From assembly GCA_902805845.1 (NCBI GenBank), contig CADCUI010000001.1, positions 62,001-126,000 of the forward strand: a stretch of DNA of 64,000 nt. Direction: 5' to 3'. This DNA comes from an uncultured Nocardioidaceae bacterium (GTDB lineage Bacteria > Actinomycetota > Actinomycetes > Propionibacteriales > Nocardioidaceae). This document shows, in pieces, positions 49,073-60,071 of this stretch. A program made the translations under genes and the position numbers. The stretch's first letter is position 1, and every line of letters begins with the position of its first letter. The notes beneath the pieces are model-generated. The model searched no databases and was not told the origin of the DNA. It saw only the letters and a list, made by a program, of their open reading frames with translations.

Positions 49073-49822
49073 GTGAGCGTGGAGCACCGCCGTCGCAGCC
49101 CCCGCTCCCCGGGGTGGCGGATCCTCACCCCGGTGGCGTCCGTGGCCGTCGGGGTGCTGCTGGTGACCAGCGCGATCAGCTCCGGGGGGACGGATCTGCG
49201 ACCCGGCCGGTACGACGACCTCGCTGACCTCGCCCGCGCCGAGACCAGCCGGGTGCAGGCGCTGCGTCAGCGGGTCGACGACCTCAACGCCGAGGTCGAG
49301 CGGCTCGGCGAGCAGGTGAGCAGTCCTGCCCTGCGGCAGGAGCAGCGACGGATCGCCCGCCTGCAGGCGCCGGCCGGCCTGACGGCCGTCGAGGGGCCGG
49401 GGCTCACCGTGACGCTGGAGGACGCGCCCGAGTCGGTCCAGGATGCCGCCGGCGAGCAGGTGAGCAACACGATCGTCCACCAGCAGGACATCCAGGCCGT
49501 CGTCAACGCCCTGTGGCTCGGTGGCGCCGAGGCGATGACCCTCCAGGGCCAGCGGGTGGTGAGCACCACGGGGATCAAGTGCGTGGGGAACACCGTCCTC
49601 CTGCACGGGGTGACCTACTCTCCGCCCTACGTCGTCTCGGCGATCGGGGACGTCTCCGCCATGCAGGCGAGCATCGCCTCAAGCCCCTACATCGGCGCCT
49701 ACCTGGAGGCGGTCGACCAGTACCAGGTCGGCTGGGAGCTGGAGCTCCAGCCACGACTCACCGCCCCGGCGTACGACGGCCCGACCGACCTGTCCTTCGC
49801 GCGCTCGCCCGTCCCGTCCTGA
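49073..49822 (+). CDS. DUF881 family membrane-anchored protein
   Basis: A 249-residue protein. One N-terminal membrane helix (GWRILTPVASVAVGVLLVTSAISS) leads to a coiled-coil stretch (LADLARAETSRVQALRQRVDDLNAEVERLGEQV, about 45-85). The DUF881 domain then follows (GLTVTLEDAP, IVHQQDIQAVVNALWLGGAEAMTLQGQRVVSTTGIKCVGNTVLLHG). The family sits next to division genes (Rv0012 position), with no settled function. GTG 49073 is preceded by AAGGGA; the track's longer start is inside the crgA promoter region. Confidence 0.9.
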   Translation: MSVEHRRRSPRSPGWRILTPVASVAVGVLLVTSAISSGGTDLRPGRYDDLADLARAETSRVQALRQRVDDLNAEVERLGEQVSSPALRQEQRRIARLQAPAGLTAVEGPGLTVTLEDAPESVQDAAGEQVSNTIVHQQDIQAVVNALWLGGAEAMTLQGQRVVSTTGIKCVGNTVLLHGVTYSPPYVVSAIGDVSAMQASIASSPYIGAYLEAVDQYQVGWELELQPRLTAPAYDGPTDLSFARSPVPS

Positions 49823-49854
49823 CGCTCCCAGCGCACGACACCCGGACCGGCGGA

Positions 49855-51704
<1,850 letters not shown>

Positions 51705-51708
<4 letters not shown>

Positions 51709-53339
51709 GGCTGGTCGTTCCCGCCCTTGCCCTTGCCGCCGCCCTTGCCCTCGGACTTGCCCTTGTCGTCGGACTTGCCCTTGTCGTCGGACCTGCCCTT
51801 GTCGTCGGACTTGCCCTTGTCCTCGCTGTTCCCTTTGTCCTCGCCGTTGCCGTTGCCGTTGCCCTCGTCCTCGTCCTCGGGCTGCTCGGGCTTCTCTTCC
51901 CCGGTCCCGCCGGAGGAGTCCGGGGCGGAGGTCTCCGGGGCGGGGCTTTCCGGGGCGGGGCTTTCCGGGGAAGTGGTCTCCGGGGAAGTGGTCTCCGGGG
52001 CGGAGGCTTCAGGGGCTGGGGTCTCCTGGAGCGGCGCCGGACCCCAGGCGCTGAGCTCGACCCGGGAGCCGCGTTCCAGCAGCCCGGTCGGACCGATCCC
52101 GGCCACCGTGCCCCCCGCTTCCGAGCCGGGGTTCACGCGGACCCGGGTGCGGACCTGCAGGCCGAGGTCGTCCAGCCGGCGGGCGGCCTCCCGCACGGGC
52201 AGGCCGACGTAGTCCGCGGCCCGCACCCGGACCTTGCCGTCCGCCGAGGAGGCGGCGGAGGGGGTCCCTGCGGGAGGCGGGTCGTCGGTGCGCGAGGCCA
52301 GCGTCGCGACACCGCCGGCGGCCAGCAGCAGCGCGAGCAGCGCCAGGAGCACGTAGCGCAGGAGCGGGCGCGGCCGGTCGCTCGTGTGGGAGGGCGGGAC
52401 AGAACCGGTGGTGACAGCAGGACCGGTGGCGACAGCACCTCCCGAGGCAGCCGGGGCGGCGACGCCTCCGGTGAGCGGCCGGTCGATCGCGACTGTCGGC
52501 GGGTCCATCGGCGGGGTGGCCGGCGCCTGGCCGCGCAGCGCCGCCGCCAACGCGTCCATGGTGACGTAGCGCTCGGCCGGGTCCTTCGCCGTCGCGACCC
52601 GGGTGATCTGCTGCAGCCGCACCGGGACCTCGTCGGGGAACGGCGGCAGCGGCTCCCGGATCTGCATGAGCGCGGTGGCGACCGCGGTGTCGCCCACGAA
52701 GGGCGGCCGTCCGGTCAGGCACTGGTACAGCACGATCCCGAGTGAGTAGATGTCGCTCGCCCCGGTCGCCGTCGCGCCCTGTGCTTGCTCGGGCGAGAGG
52801 TAGTGCGGGGTGCCGACGAGGTGGCCGGTCAACGTCAGCGGCGCGGCGTCCAGGGCGCGCGCGACCCCGAAGTCGGTGACCTTGACCTGGCCGTCCGGTG
52901 TGACCAGCAGGTTCCCCGGCTTGACGTCGCGGTGCACGATCCCGAGCCGGTGCGCGGCCGCCACGCCGTCGGCCGCCTGGGCGACCAGGTCGACCGCAAC
53001 CTGCGGAGCCAGCGCCTGCCCTCCGGCCAGGAGAGCCGACAGCGGCCGCCCGTCGACCAGCTCCATCACCAGGAACGGCAACGGCGAGCCGTCCTCGACC
53101 GGGATCTCGCCGTAGTCGAACACCGCCGCCACGTGCGGGTGCTGGAGCGCCGCGGCGTTCCGGGCCTCCGCGGTGAACCGCGCCCGCAGCACCGGGTCCT
53201 CGGTGTACTCGCGTCTCAGGAGCTTCACCGCCACCTCGCGGTCGAGAAGCGTGTCCGTGGCGACCCACACCTCTCCCATGCCGCCGGCGGCGAGGGCTCG
53301 CTCGAACCGGTAGCGCGGGTGGTGCAGCGTCGCCGTCAT
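51705..53339 (-). CDS. pknA: Serine/threonine protein kinase PknA with one PASTA-like domain and a Lys/Asp-rich tail
   Basis: A 544-residue protein. The kinase domain (residues 10-270) is intact: GGMGEVW, Lys 39 in VAVKLL, HRD at 136-138, DFG at 156-158, GTPHYLSPEQ. A membrane helix (327-348) is followed by a PASTA-like domain (372-432: VRAADYVGLPVREAARRLDDLGLQV). A Pro/Glu/Thr-rich stretch leads to an unusual tail of SDDKGK repeats (about 500-540). Mycobacterial PknA has a short outer part without PASTA. It controls growth and division with PknB. It overlaps pbpA by GTGA-type coupling. Confidence 0.93.
51751..51830. repeat. 18-bp tandem repeat in the pknA tail
   Basis: The unit GGACTTGCCCTTGTCGTC recurs four times with small changes. 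It encodes SDDKGK on the minus strand. The repeat keeps the frame, so copy-number change would alter only tail length. Confidence 0.75.
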
Positions 53340-54802
53340 GGGCCCGTCACCGCCTCCATGACGGCCTTGGCGATCGGGGCCGCCAGCCCGCTGCCCGAGA
53401 TGGCGTTGCGGTCGACGCCGGCGTCCTCGACGATGACCGCGACCGCGACCTCGGGGTTGTCCGCAGGCGCGAAGGAGACGAACCAGGCGTACGGCGCGCG
53501 GTCGGCGGCACTCTGCGCCGTGCCCGTCTTGCCGGCCACCTTGATCCCCGGGATCTGGGCGGTCTTCGCGGTGCCTCGGTCCACCACCTCCACCATCATC
53601 TGCGTCAGCTCACCGGCCGCCGAAGCCGACATCGCCCGTTGCGGCATCTCCTCCGGGGAGGTCTTGTCGAGCACGCTGAGGTCAGGTGCCCGCACCTCGT
53701 CGACGAGGTAGGGCACCATCCCGAGGCCGCGGTTGGCGATGGTGGCCACCACCTGCGCCATCTGCAGGGGCGAGGCGCGGACCTCGTACTGCCCGATCGC
53801 GGAGTACGCCGTGAGCGGGGCGTCGGGGTCCTCGGGAAAGACACTGACCGCCTGGCCGCCCAACCCGTCGAGGTAGCGCTGGCCGAAGCCGAACTTCTCC
53901 GCCTGGTTCTCCAGCGCCCCTGCGCCGAGCTCCATCCCGAGGGCGCCGAAGGCCACGTTGCACGAGACCATGAGCGCCTGCGTGAGGGTGACCGTGTCGC
54001 CGCCGCAGTCGGAGCCGCTGAAGTTGGGGAGGTCCTTCGTCGTCTGCGGCAGGTCGAGCGTCGCGGTGCCCGGGACCTGGGTGCCGGGGTCGTACTCGCC
54101 GCTCTCCAGGGCGGCGGCGGCGGTCACGAGCTTGAAGGTCGATCCGGGCGGATAGACGCCCTGGATGGCGCGGTCGAACATCGGCTCGTCCGCCGCGGAG
54201 GTGAGCCGCTTCCAGTCCGACTCCACGGCCTCGAACTCGTGCGAGGCCAGCAGGTTGGGGTTGTAGGTCGGGTTCGAGACGAGCGCGAGGATGCGTCCGG
54301 TGGCAGGCTCGATCGCGACGACGGCTGCCTGGGTGCCGGACCCGAGCTGCTGGATGCCGTCGAAGGCGGCGGTCTGCGCGCGGGGGTCGAGCGTGAGCGA
54401 CACCGAGCCGCCCTCGGGCTGGGTGTTGCTGACCGTGTCCACCAGCCGGTTGACGAAGAGCCTGGAGTCACTGCCGGAGAGGACGTCGTTCTGGTTGGAC
54501 TCCACTGCCGAGGCGCCGTACAGGTAGGAGAAGAAGCCGGTGGCGTGGGCGTACTTGAACGGCTGTGGGTAGCGCCGCTGGTACTTGTACACGTCGCCGC
54601 TCGGCACGCTCTCGGCGACCTTGGAGCCGGCGACCAGGATCTCCCCCCGCTTCCGCGAGAACTCGGCGTCCCGGACCCGACGGTTGTCGTTGCGGTCGTT
54701 GAGGTCGCCGGCGCTGACGAACTGCAGGTAGCTGGCGTTGAGCAGCAGGGCGAGGAAAAGCACCATGCATCCCACCGCCATGGTGCGGATCGGCTTGTTC
54801 AC
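53336..54802 (-). CDS. pbpA: Class B penicillin-binding protein PbpA
   Basis: A 488-residue transpeptidase. The N-terminal anchor is IRTMAVGCMVLFLALLLNASYLQFV. The penicillin-binding motifs are complete: STFK (Ser about 221), SCN (280-282) and KTGTAQ (425-430). It cross-links peptidoglycan with its SEDS partner RodA, encoded upstream in the same operon. The GTG start is 31 bases after the rodA stop. The catalytic domain lies outside the membrane. Confidence 0.95.
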   Translation of the reverse strand: MNKPIRTMAVGCMVLFLALLLNASYLQFVSAGDLNDRNDNRRVRDAEFSRKRGEILVAGSKVAESVPSGDVYKYQRRYPQPFKYAHATGFFSYLYGASAVESNQNDVLSGSDSRLFVNRLVDTVSNTQPEGGSVSLTLDPRAQTAAFDGIQQLGSGTQAAVVAIEPATGRILALVSNPTYNPNLLASHEFEAVESDWKRLTSAADEPMFDRAIQGVYPPGSTFKLVTAAAALESGEYDPGTQVPGTATLDLPQTTKDLPNFSGSDCGGDTVTLTQALMVSCNVAFGALGMELGAGALENQAEKFGFGQRYLDGLGGQAVSVFPEDPDAPLTAYSAIGQYEVRASPLQMAQVVATIANRGLGMVPYLVDEVRAPDLSVLDKTSPEEMPQRAMSASAAGELTQMMVEVVDRGTAKTAQIPGIKVAGKTGTAQSAADRAPYAWFVSFAPADNPEVAVAVIVEDAGVDRNAISGSGLAAPIAKAVMEAVTGP

Positions 54803-54833
54803 TCGGGTACCCCCGCGAGGGTCGGCGGCGGCA

Positions 54834-56201
54834 TCACCGCATCCTCACCACCGTGGTCGCGTCGTCCGCGGTGAGCGGGCGCGCCTCGGGCAACGGCCGG
54901 CGCACCTGGTCGCTGATCCGCAGCAGCAGCCCGATCACCACCCAGTTCGCGATCATCGACGAACCGCCGTAGGACATGAACGGCGTGGTGAGCCCGGTCA
55001 ACGGGATCAGCTTCGTGACGCCGCCGACGACCACGAAGACCTGCAGCGCGAAGACCACGCCGAGCCCGGTCGCCACCAGCTTGCCGAAGCCGTCACGGCA
55101 GATCAGTGCGGTGCGCAGCGCCCGCTCGACGATGAGGCCGAACATCAGCAGCAGCGCGATCATCCCGGTGAGGCCGAGCTCCTCGCCGACAGCCGCGACG
55201 ATGAAGTCGGAGTAGGAGAACGGGATCCGCCAGGGCTCTCCCTGCCCGAGGCCGCGGCCGACCAGACCGCCGTACGCCATCCCGTAGAGCCCCTCCACGA
55301 TCTGGCCGAAGCTCTCGGTGTCCCCGAACGGGTCGAGCCAGCCCTCGACGCGGCTCTGCACGTGGGGGAACAGCGAGTAGGCCACCAGGGCGCCGGCCCC
55401 GAAGAGCGCGCCGCCGACGATGAGCCAACCCGGTCGCTCGGTGGCGACGTAGAGCATCACCAGGAACAGCCCGAAGAACAGCAGGCTGGACCCCAGGTCG
55501 CGCTGGAAGACCAGCACCGCAAGGCTGACCAGCCACATGGCGAGGATCGGGCCGAGGTCGCGGCCGCGGGGGAAGTCGATGCCCACCACCCGGCGGCCGG
55601 CCAGCGCCAGGGCGTCGCGGTGGAGGACGAGGTAGCCGGCGAACGCGATGACCAGGGCCACCTTGGCGACCTCACCGGGCTGGAACGAGAAGCCGCCGAC
55701 GCCGATCCAGATCCGTGCGCCGTTGATCTCCCTGCCGAGCCCGGGCACCAGGGGCAGCAGCAGCAGGAAGACGGCGGCGAAGCCCAGCGTGTAGGTGTAG
55801 GCCTGCAGCCGCCGGTGGTCCTTGAGCAGCAGGAGCACGGCAGCGAAGAGGGCCACGCCCAGCGTCGTCCACATCAGCTGCTTCGCCGACAGGCTGGTCC
55901 GCGACGCGAGGTCGATCCGGTAGATGACGGCCAGGCCCAGGCCGTTGAGCGCGGTGACGACCGGGAGGAGCACCGGGTCGGCGTACGGCGCGGTTAGCCG
56001 GACGACCACGTGCGCGCCGAGCGCGAGCGCGGCCAGCCAGCCCGAGTAGCCGACGAGGTCGGCGGGGACTCGTCCCTTCACTCCCAGGCCCACGGCGGCG
56101 TAGGCGCCGATGCCGACGGCCAGCGCCAGGAGCATCAGGACCAGCTCGGCGCCGCGTCGACGCCGGTGGACGAACTCACGAGAAGGCGCGTAGCCGGTCA
56201 T
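54834..56201 (-). CDS. rodA: SEDS family peptidoglycan glycosyltransferase RodA/FtsW
   Basis: A 455-residue protein with about 12 membrane helices. SEDS marks include GINGARIWI-type REINGARIWIGVGGFSFQPGEVAKVALVIAFAGYL, VFQRDLGSSLLFFGLFLVMLYVA, FIVAAVGEELGLTG and TTPFMSYGGSSMIANW. It polymerises glycan strands and works with PbpA. ATG 56201 overlaps the pstP stop (ATGA); the track's longer start is in pstP. Confidence 0.95.
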   Translation of the reverse strand: MTGYAPSREFVHRRRRGAELVLMLLALAVGIGAYAAVGLGVKGRVPADLVGYSGWLAALALGAHVVVRLTAPYADPVLLPVVTALNGLGLAVIYRIDLASRTSLSAKQLMWTTLGVALFAAVLLLLKDHRRLQAYTYTLGFAAVFLLLLPLVPGLGREINGARIWIGVGGFSFQPGEVAKVALVIAFAGYLVLHRDALALAGRRVVGIDFPRGRDLGPILAMWLVSLAVLVFQRDLGSSLLFFGLFLVMLYVATERPGWLIVGGALFGAGALVAYSLFPHVQSRVEGWLDPFGDTESFGQIVEGLYGMAYGGLVGRGLGQGEPWRIPFSYSDFIVAAVGEELGLTGMIALLLMFGLIVERALRTALICRDGFGKLVATGLGVVFALQVFVVVGGVTKLIPLTGLTTPFMSYGGSSMIANWVVIGLLLRISDQVRRPLPEARPLTADDATTVVRMR

Positions 56202-57670
56202 CCGGCGGTCCCCCCTGTGAGTGTGGGCCCCGCGGCACGGGCGGTGCCTGTGCCGGCCCCGTTCGGGGCCTCGGTCGGGTCCTCGGTCGGGCGCTCGTTC
56301 GGGCCCTCGGTCGGGGCCTCGTTCGGGCCCTCGCTCGGGTCCTCGCTCGGGCGCTCGTTCTGGTCCGCCAGCTCCGCCACGATCCGGCGCGCATGTGCGA
56401 GGTCGTCGGCGACGATGCCGTCGGCGACCTTGTCGCGGCTCAGCTCGTCGAGATCGGCGACCGCGACGTTGTCGGAGGTCTCGTAGGGATGCGACAGCTC
56501 GAGGCCCGGCAGGTCCAGCTGGACGCCGCGGTAGATCGCGACCTGCCCGCCGTCGGCCGCGACGTAGTACTGGGTCTGGGTCCACGAGTAGGCGCCGCCG
56601 AGCGCGGCCGCCACGACCAGCACTGTCAGCACGACCAGGGCGGCTCGCCGGAGGCCCTCGCGCCGGCGGGGTGGACGAGGCGCGTAGCGGAGCTCTTCGG
56701 GGTCGACCGCCCCGGCACCGTCGTCCGACGTGGCCTCGACCGGGGGAATCTCCCCGGTGTCCCCCATGTCGTCGGCCTCGTCCGTGGCCGTGGTGGGGCG
56801 CTGCCGGAAGAGGGCCCGGCTGAGCACCCCGCCGCGGCGCGGCTGGGACGAGGCGGCGCCCACGAGCATGGGGCCGACGGTCACCGCCGCCGAGGTCTCC
56901 TCGTCGTCGACGTCGTCAACCCCGACCACCTCGGCCACCACCACGGACACGTTGTCGGTCGTGCCTGCGTCGAGGGAGGCCTGCACCAGGGCGACGGCAG
57001 CCGCATCGACGCTGTCCGCGCCGAGCAGAGGCAGGACGTCGTTGTCGTCGAGCACTCCGGACATGCCGTCGCTGCAGACGAGGACGCGGTCACCCACCTC
57101 CGCCTCGAGAACGAAGAGGTCGGGCTCGGTGTCCCCGGTGGCGTCGACGGCCCGGAGGATGACGTTGCGCTGCGGATGGACACGGGAGTCCGCCTCGGTG
57201 ATCCGTCCTTCGTCGACCAGGGTCTGGACGAACGTGTGGTCCTTGGTGATCTGCCGGACCTGACCCTGTCGCAACAGGTAGGCGCGGCTGTCACCCACGT
57301 GCACGAAGCCGAACTGGCGGCCGTCGAAAAGCGCCGCGGTGACCGTCGTGCTGGTCCCCTCGAGCTCCCGGTCCTGCTCGACCATCTCCGCGAGCTTGTC
57401 GTGGATGCGGTGGACCACGCCGGCCAGCGCCGGGAGCATCTCCCCCTGCGGGGCCTGGTCGAGGCGTCGGAGCAGGTGAATGGCGGTGGCGCTCGCCACG
57501 TCGCCGTACGCCGCGCCGCCCACTCCGTCGGCGATCGCGATCAGGTGCTCGCTCGCGTAGCCGGAGTCCTGGTTCTCCTTGCGGTGCCGGCCCACGTCGG
57601 AGAGCGCGGCGTACCGGATCCGGTAGGGACCCGGCCCGGAGCCCGGCCGCTCGGCGTCGCTCGTCGTCAC
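56198..57670 (-). CDS. pstP: PP2C-type Ser/Thr phosphatase PstP
   Basis: A 490-residue protein. The PP2C domain (about residues 15-245) has SDVGRHRKENQDSGYA, IADGVGGAAYGDVAS, GTSTTVTAALF, HVGDSRAYLLRQG and CSDGMSGVLDDNDV, with the metal-binding Asp residues in place. A linker and a membrane helix (about 345-365: AALVVLTVLVVAAALGGAYSW) precede an outer region and a repetitive Glu/Pro/Asn tail (ERPSEDPSEGPNEAPTEGP). It reverses PknA/PknB phosphorylation. It overlaps fhaB and rodA. Confidence 0.95.
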   Translation of the reverse strand: MTTSDAERPGSGPGPYRIRYAALSDVGRHRKENQDSGYASEHLIAIADGVGGAAYGDVASATAIHLLRRLDQAPQGEMLPALAGVVHRIHDKLAEMVEQDRELEGTSTTVTAALFDGRQFGFVHVGDSRAYLLRQGQVRQITKDHTFVQTLVDEGRITEADSRVHPQRNVILRAVDATGDTEPDLFVLEAEVGDRVLVCSDGMSGVLDDNDVLPLLGADSVDAAAVALVQASLDAGTTDNVSVVVAEVVGVDDVDDEETSAAVTVGPMLVGAASSQPRRGGVLSRALFRQRPTTATDEADDMGDTGEIPPVEATSDDGAGAVDPEELRYAPRPPRRREGLRRAALVVLTVLVVAAALGGAYSWTQTQYYVAADGGQVAIYRGVQLDLPGLELSHPYETSDNVAVADLDELSRDKVADGIVADDLAHARRIVAELADQNERPSEDPSEGPNEAPTEGPNERPTEDPTEAPNGAGTGTARAAGPTLTGGTAG

Positions 57671-58155
57671 TTCTTCAGCTCCAGCGTCGTCTTGCCGACG
57701 CGCACCTGCGTCCCCAGCTGGATCGCGGTGGCCTGGGTCAGCCGCTGGGAGCCGATGTAGGTGCCGTTGGTGGAGCCGAGGTCCTCCACGTAGAACGTGT
57801 CGTTGGAGGCACCGATCCGGGCGTGACGCGTCGAGACGTAGTCGTCGTCGAGCCGGATGGCGGCATCGGGACCGCGGCCGATCAGCAGCGGCAGCTGGTC
57901 GAGGGGGATCGACTCACCGGCGGTCGGGCCGTCGACCACGACCACCCGGGAGGGGGTGCCGCGAGGCGGCTTCGTGGGGCGGGACTTCTTCGCCTCCTTC
58001 TCCGCGGCCTTCTGCTCCCGCCGCGTCGGCGCAGGGCCGGCTCCGACGCGGGCGCCGAACATGTCGGAGCGGATGACGGAGATCGCGCCGAGGACGAAGA
58101 TCCACAACACGGCCAAGTAGGCGAACCGGATCAGCATCAAGGTGAGTTCTTGCAC
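57667..58155 (-). CDS. fhaB: FHA domain protein FhaB (FipA)
   Basis: A 162-residue protein. An N-terminal membrane helix (LMLIRFAYLAVLWIFVLGAISVI) and a basic linker (about 45-70) precede an FHA domain (LLIGRGPDAAIRLDDDYVSTRHARI, LGSTNGTYIG). FHA domains bind phosphothreonine made by PknA/PknB. In mycobacteria FipA links FtsZ and FtsQ. GTG start; overlaps pstP by 4 bases and follows fhaA by 4 bases. Confidence 0.94.
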   Translation of the reverse strand: MQELTLMLIRFAYLAVLWIFVLGAISVIRSDMFGARVGAGPAPTRREQKAAEKEAKKSRPTKPPRGTPSRVVVVDGPTAGESIPLDQLPLLIGRGPDAAIRLDDDYVSTRHARIGASNDTFYVEDLGSTNGTYIGSQRLTQATAIQLGTQVRVGKTTLELKK

Positions 58156-58159
58156 GGGC

Positions 58160-58867
58160 TCACCCGCCTTGGGCGACGAAGCGCACGGTCACGTCGGTGT
58201 TGCCCAGCCGCACCAGCGCACCGTCGGAGAGGGTCGCCTCGCCCACCCGGTGACCGTCGACGACGGTCCCGTTGGTGGAGCCGAGGTCCGCGACGGTCAC
58301 GACCGGCGGCCGGTCGCTGGTGACCCGGAACTGGACATGCCGGCGGCTGATCCCGGGGTCGTTGATGCGCAGGTCGGCCTCGGAGCCCCTGCCGATCACC
58401 AGCCCCGGCGGCGTCAGCGGGTGGGAGGTCCCGTTGACCTCCAGGGTCACGTCGACCGGCCTGTTGCTCTGGCTGGGTGCCGCGGGCGGCACGACCTGCG
58501 CCAGGGCGTGGCTCCGCACCCGGAAACGGCCGGTCCCGAGGTCGTCGGCCTGCGAGAAGTCGATCGCCACGGGACCTGCGAAGACGTAGTGCTGCTCGTC
58601 GGCGTGCTCGCGGAGCATCTCCACCAGCTCGCCGGTCAGGGTGTGGGAGTAGGGCTGCAGCCGCTCGAAGTCCACCGCGGAGAGCTCGATGGAGAAGGTG
58701 TTGGGCACCAGCCGCCGGTTGCGGGAGAGGATCTGCGCGGAGTTGTCGACCTCGCGCTGGAGCGCGGCCGCCAGCTCGACCGGCTGGACCGCGCTGCGGA
58801 AGGCCTTGGCGAACGCGCCCGACACCGCCTGCTCCAGGCGGCTCTCGAACCGCTGCAGCATGCCCAT
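58160..58867 (-). CDS. fhaA: FHA domain protein FhaA with DUF3662 head
   Basis: A 235-residue protein. The DUF3662 domain (residues 1-120: MLQRFESRLEQAVSGAFAKAFRSAVQPVELAAALQREVDNSA) is followed almost directly by an FHA domain (about 140-232: LVIGRGSEADLRINDPGISRRHVQF, DLGSTNGTVVDG). Mycobacterial FhaA carries a long Gly/Tyr/Pro-rich linker, which is nearly absent here. FhaA binds the phosphorylated pseudokinase region of MviN. First gene of the leftward operon; ATG 58867 with GAGAGAGG upstream. Confidence 0.93.
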   Translation of the reverse strand: MGMLQRFESRLEQAVSGAFAKAFRSAVQPVELAAALQREVDNSAQILSRNRRLVPNTFSIELSAVDFERLQPYSHTLTGELVEMLREHADEQHYVFAGPVAIDFSQADDLGTGRFRVRSHALAQVVPPAAPSQSNRPVDVTLEVNGTSHPLTPPGLVIGRGSEADLRINDPGISRRHVQFRVTSDRPPVVTVADLGSTNGTVVDGHRVGEATLSDGALVRLGNTDVTVRFVAQGG

Positions 58868-59053
58868 GGCGCCTCTCTCACTGGACTTCGACGAACTCCG
58901 ACCGTGGGTCGCCCCCGACCCTTCCGGGTGGAGGCCGCTCCCCGTGCCGACGCGGCTGTGACATCCCGGGACCTCCTCCGGGCACATCGAATCGTAGCCG
59001 CTGGGCCCGGTCGCCCATGGGTCCGCGGGTGGGATAGCCTTGGTCCGCTTCTG

Positions 59054-59137
59054 GCGCGAGTGGCGGAATAGGCAGACGCGCACGGTTCAGGTCCGTGTGC
59101 CCGAAAGGGCGTGGGGGTTCAACTCCCCCCTCGCGCA
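59054..59137 (+). tRNA. leuT: tRNA-Leu (CAG)
   Basis: An 84-base class II tRNA. The acceptor stem is GCGCGAG/CTCGCGC, the anticodon loop is TTCAGGT with a CAG anticodon, and there is a variable arm (TGCCCGAAAGGGCGT) and T arm GGGGG-TTCAACT-CCCCC. CCA is not encoded. Position just after fhaA is the same as leuT in mycobacteria. Confidence 0.96.
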
Positions 59138-59199
59138 CAGTTCATGGCGAATTTCGGCGACGATTTCCCGAACGGACCTCGCCGACGGACCATGGGGTC

Positions 59200-59928
59200 G
59201 TGAGCCCGCTCGCGACGACCCGATTCGAGGCGTTCTCCGGTGAGCACCTCGTGCTGCTCGCGATCTTCCTCGCCGGGCTGGTCGTCGCGGCGGCACGGGG
59301 GCGGGCGCACCGGAACACCGGGACCGAGGTCCGGGTTCGGCGGACGGCGGCCGCGGCGCTCGCCGGCGTGGCGGTCGCCATGCAGGCCTACCAGCTGACC
59401 CCCGCCGACTTCGACATCGACACGTCCCTCCCGCTGGCGCTGTGTGACGTCGCCACCGTGTCGGCGGTGATCGCCCTGTGGACCCGGGACCGGCGGGCCG
59501 CGGCATTCACCTACTACGTGGGTCTCACCCTGACCATCCAGGGCATCCTGACGCCATCCCTTGCCGAGGGCTTTCCGCACCCGCGGTACTTCGGCTTCTG
59601 GGCGCTCCACTTCTGCGTGGTGTGGACGGCGTCGTACCTGACGTGGGGGCTCGGGCTGACTCCCACCTGGCGGATGTACCGCTTCGCCGTCCTGGCGACC
59701 GCGACGTGGGCGGTCACCGTGTTCTGCTTCAATGTCGTGGCCGACACCAACTACGGCTACCTCAACGCCAAGCCGGGCTCCGCCTCTCTCCTGGACCTCA
59801 TGGGTCCGTGGCCCTGGTACGTGCTCGTCGAGGTCGCGGTCATCGCCGCCGCCTGGGCGGCGCTCCTGACGTTGCCGTGGCGGCCGGCGACCCGCCGATC
59901 CGTCGAGCGCCAGGCCGAGCGCATCTGA
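59200..59928 (+). CDS. TIGR02206/YwaF family integral membrane protein
   Basis: A 242-residue protein with six or seven membrane helices. The early region FEAFSGEHLVLLAIFLAGLVVAA and the central LPLALCDVATVSAVIALWTRD, QGILTPSLAEGFPHPRYFGFWALHF and NYGYLNAKPGSASLLDLMGPWPWYVL are characteristic of the TIGR02206 family (YwaF). Function is unknown. GTG 59200 suits the hydrophilic start; the track's longer ORF reads through tRNA-Leu. Confidence 0.85.
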   Translation: MSPLATTRFEAFSGEHLVLLAIFLAGLVVAAARGRAHRNTGTEVRVRRTAAAALAGVAVAMQAYQLTPADFDIDTSLPLALCDVATVSAVIALWTRDRRAAAFTYYVGLTLTIQGILTPSLAEGFPHPRYFGFWALHFCVVWTASYLTWGLGLTPTWRMYRFAVLATATWAVTVFCFNVVADTNYGYLNAKPGSASLLDLMGPWPWYVLVEVAVIAAAWAALLTLPWRPATRRSVERQAERI

Positions 59929-60071
59929 GCCTGGCCGTGCCGCCGCGGCCGGGCGGCCGGACGACCTCCCAGGTCTCCTGCGGTGCCGCCCGCCGCGCGG
60001 ATACGCTCTGCCTGGGTCGGCGCCAGGAGTGGCGACCGCGGACGCGCTCACGACGGGACTCACAGACGGTC

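Noticed and set aside
59095-59199. Longer N-terminus of the TIGR02206 protein
   Set aside because: It would translate the 3' half of tRNA-Leu.
59478-60071. Longer N-terminus of the sensor kinase
   Set aside because: It overlaps the upstream membrane-protein gene in another frame and is Arg/Gly-rich without homology-like texture.
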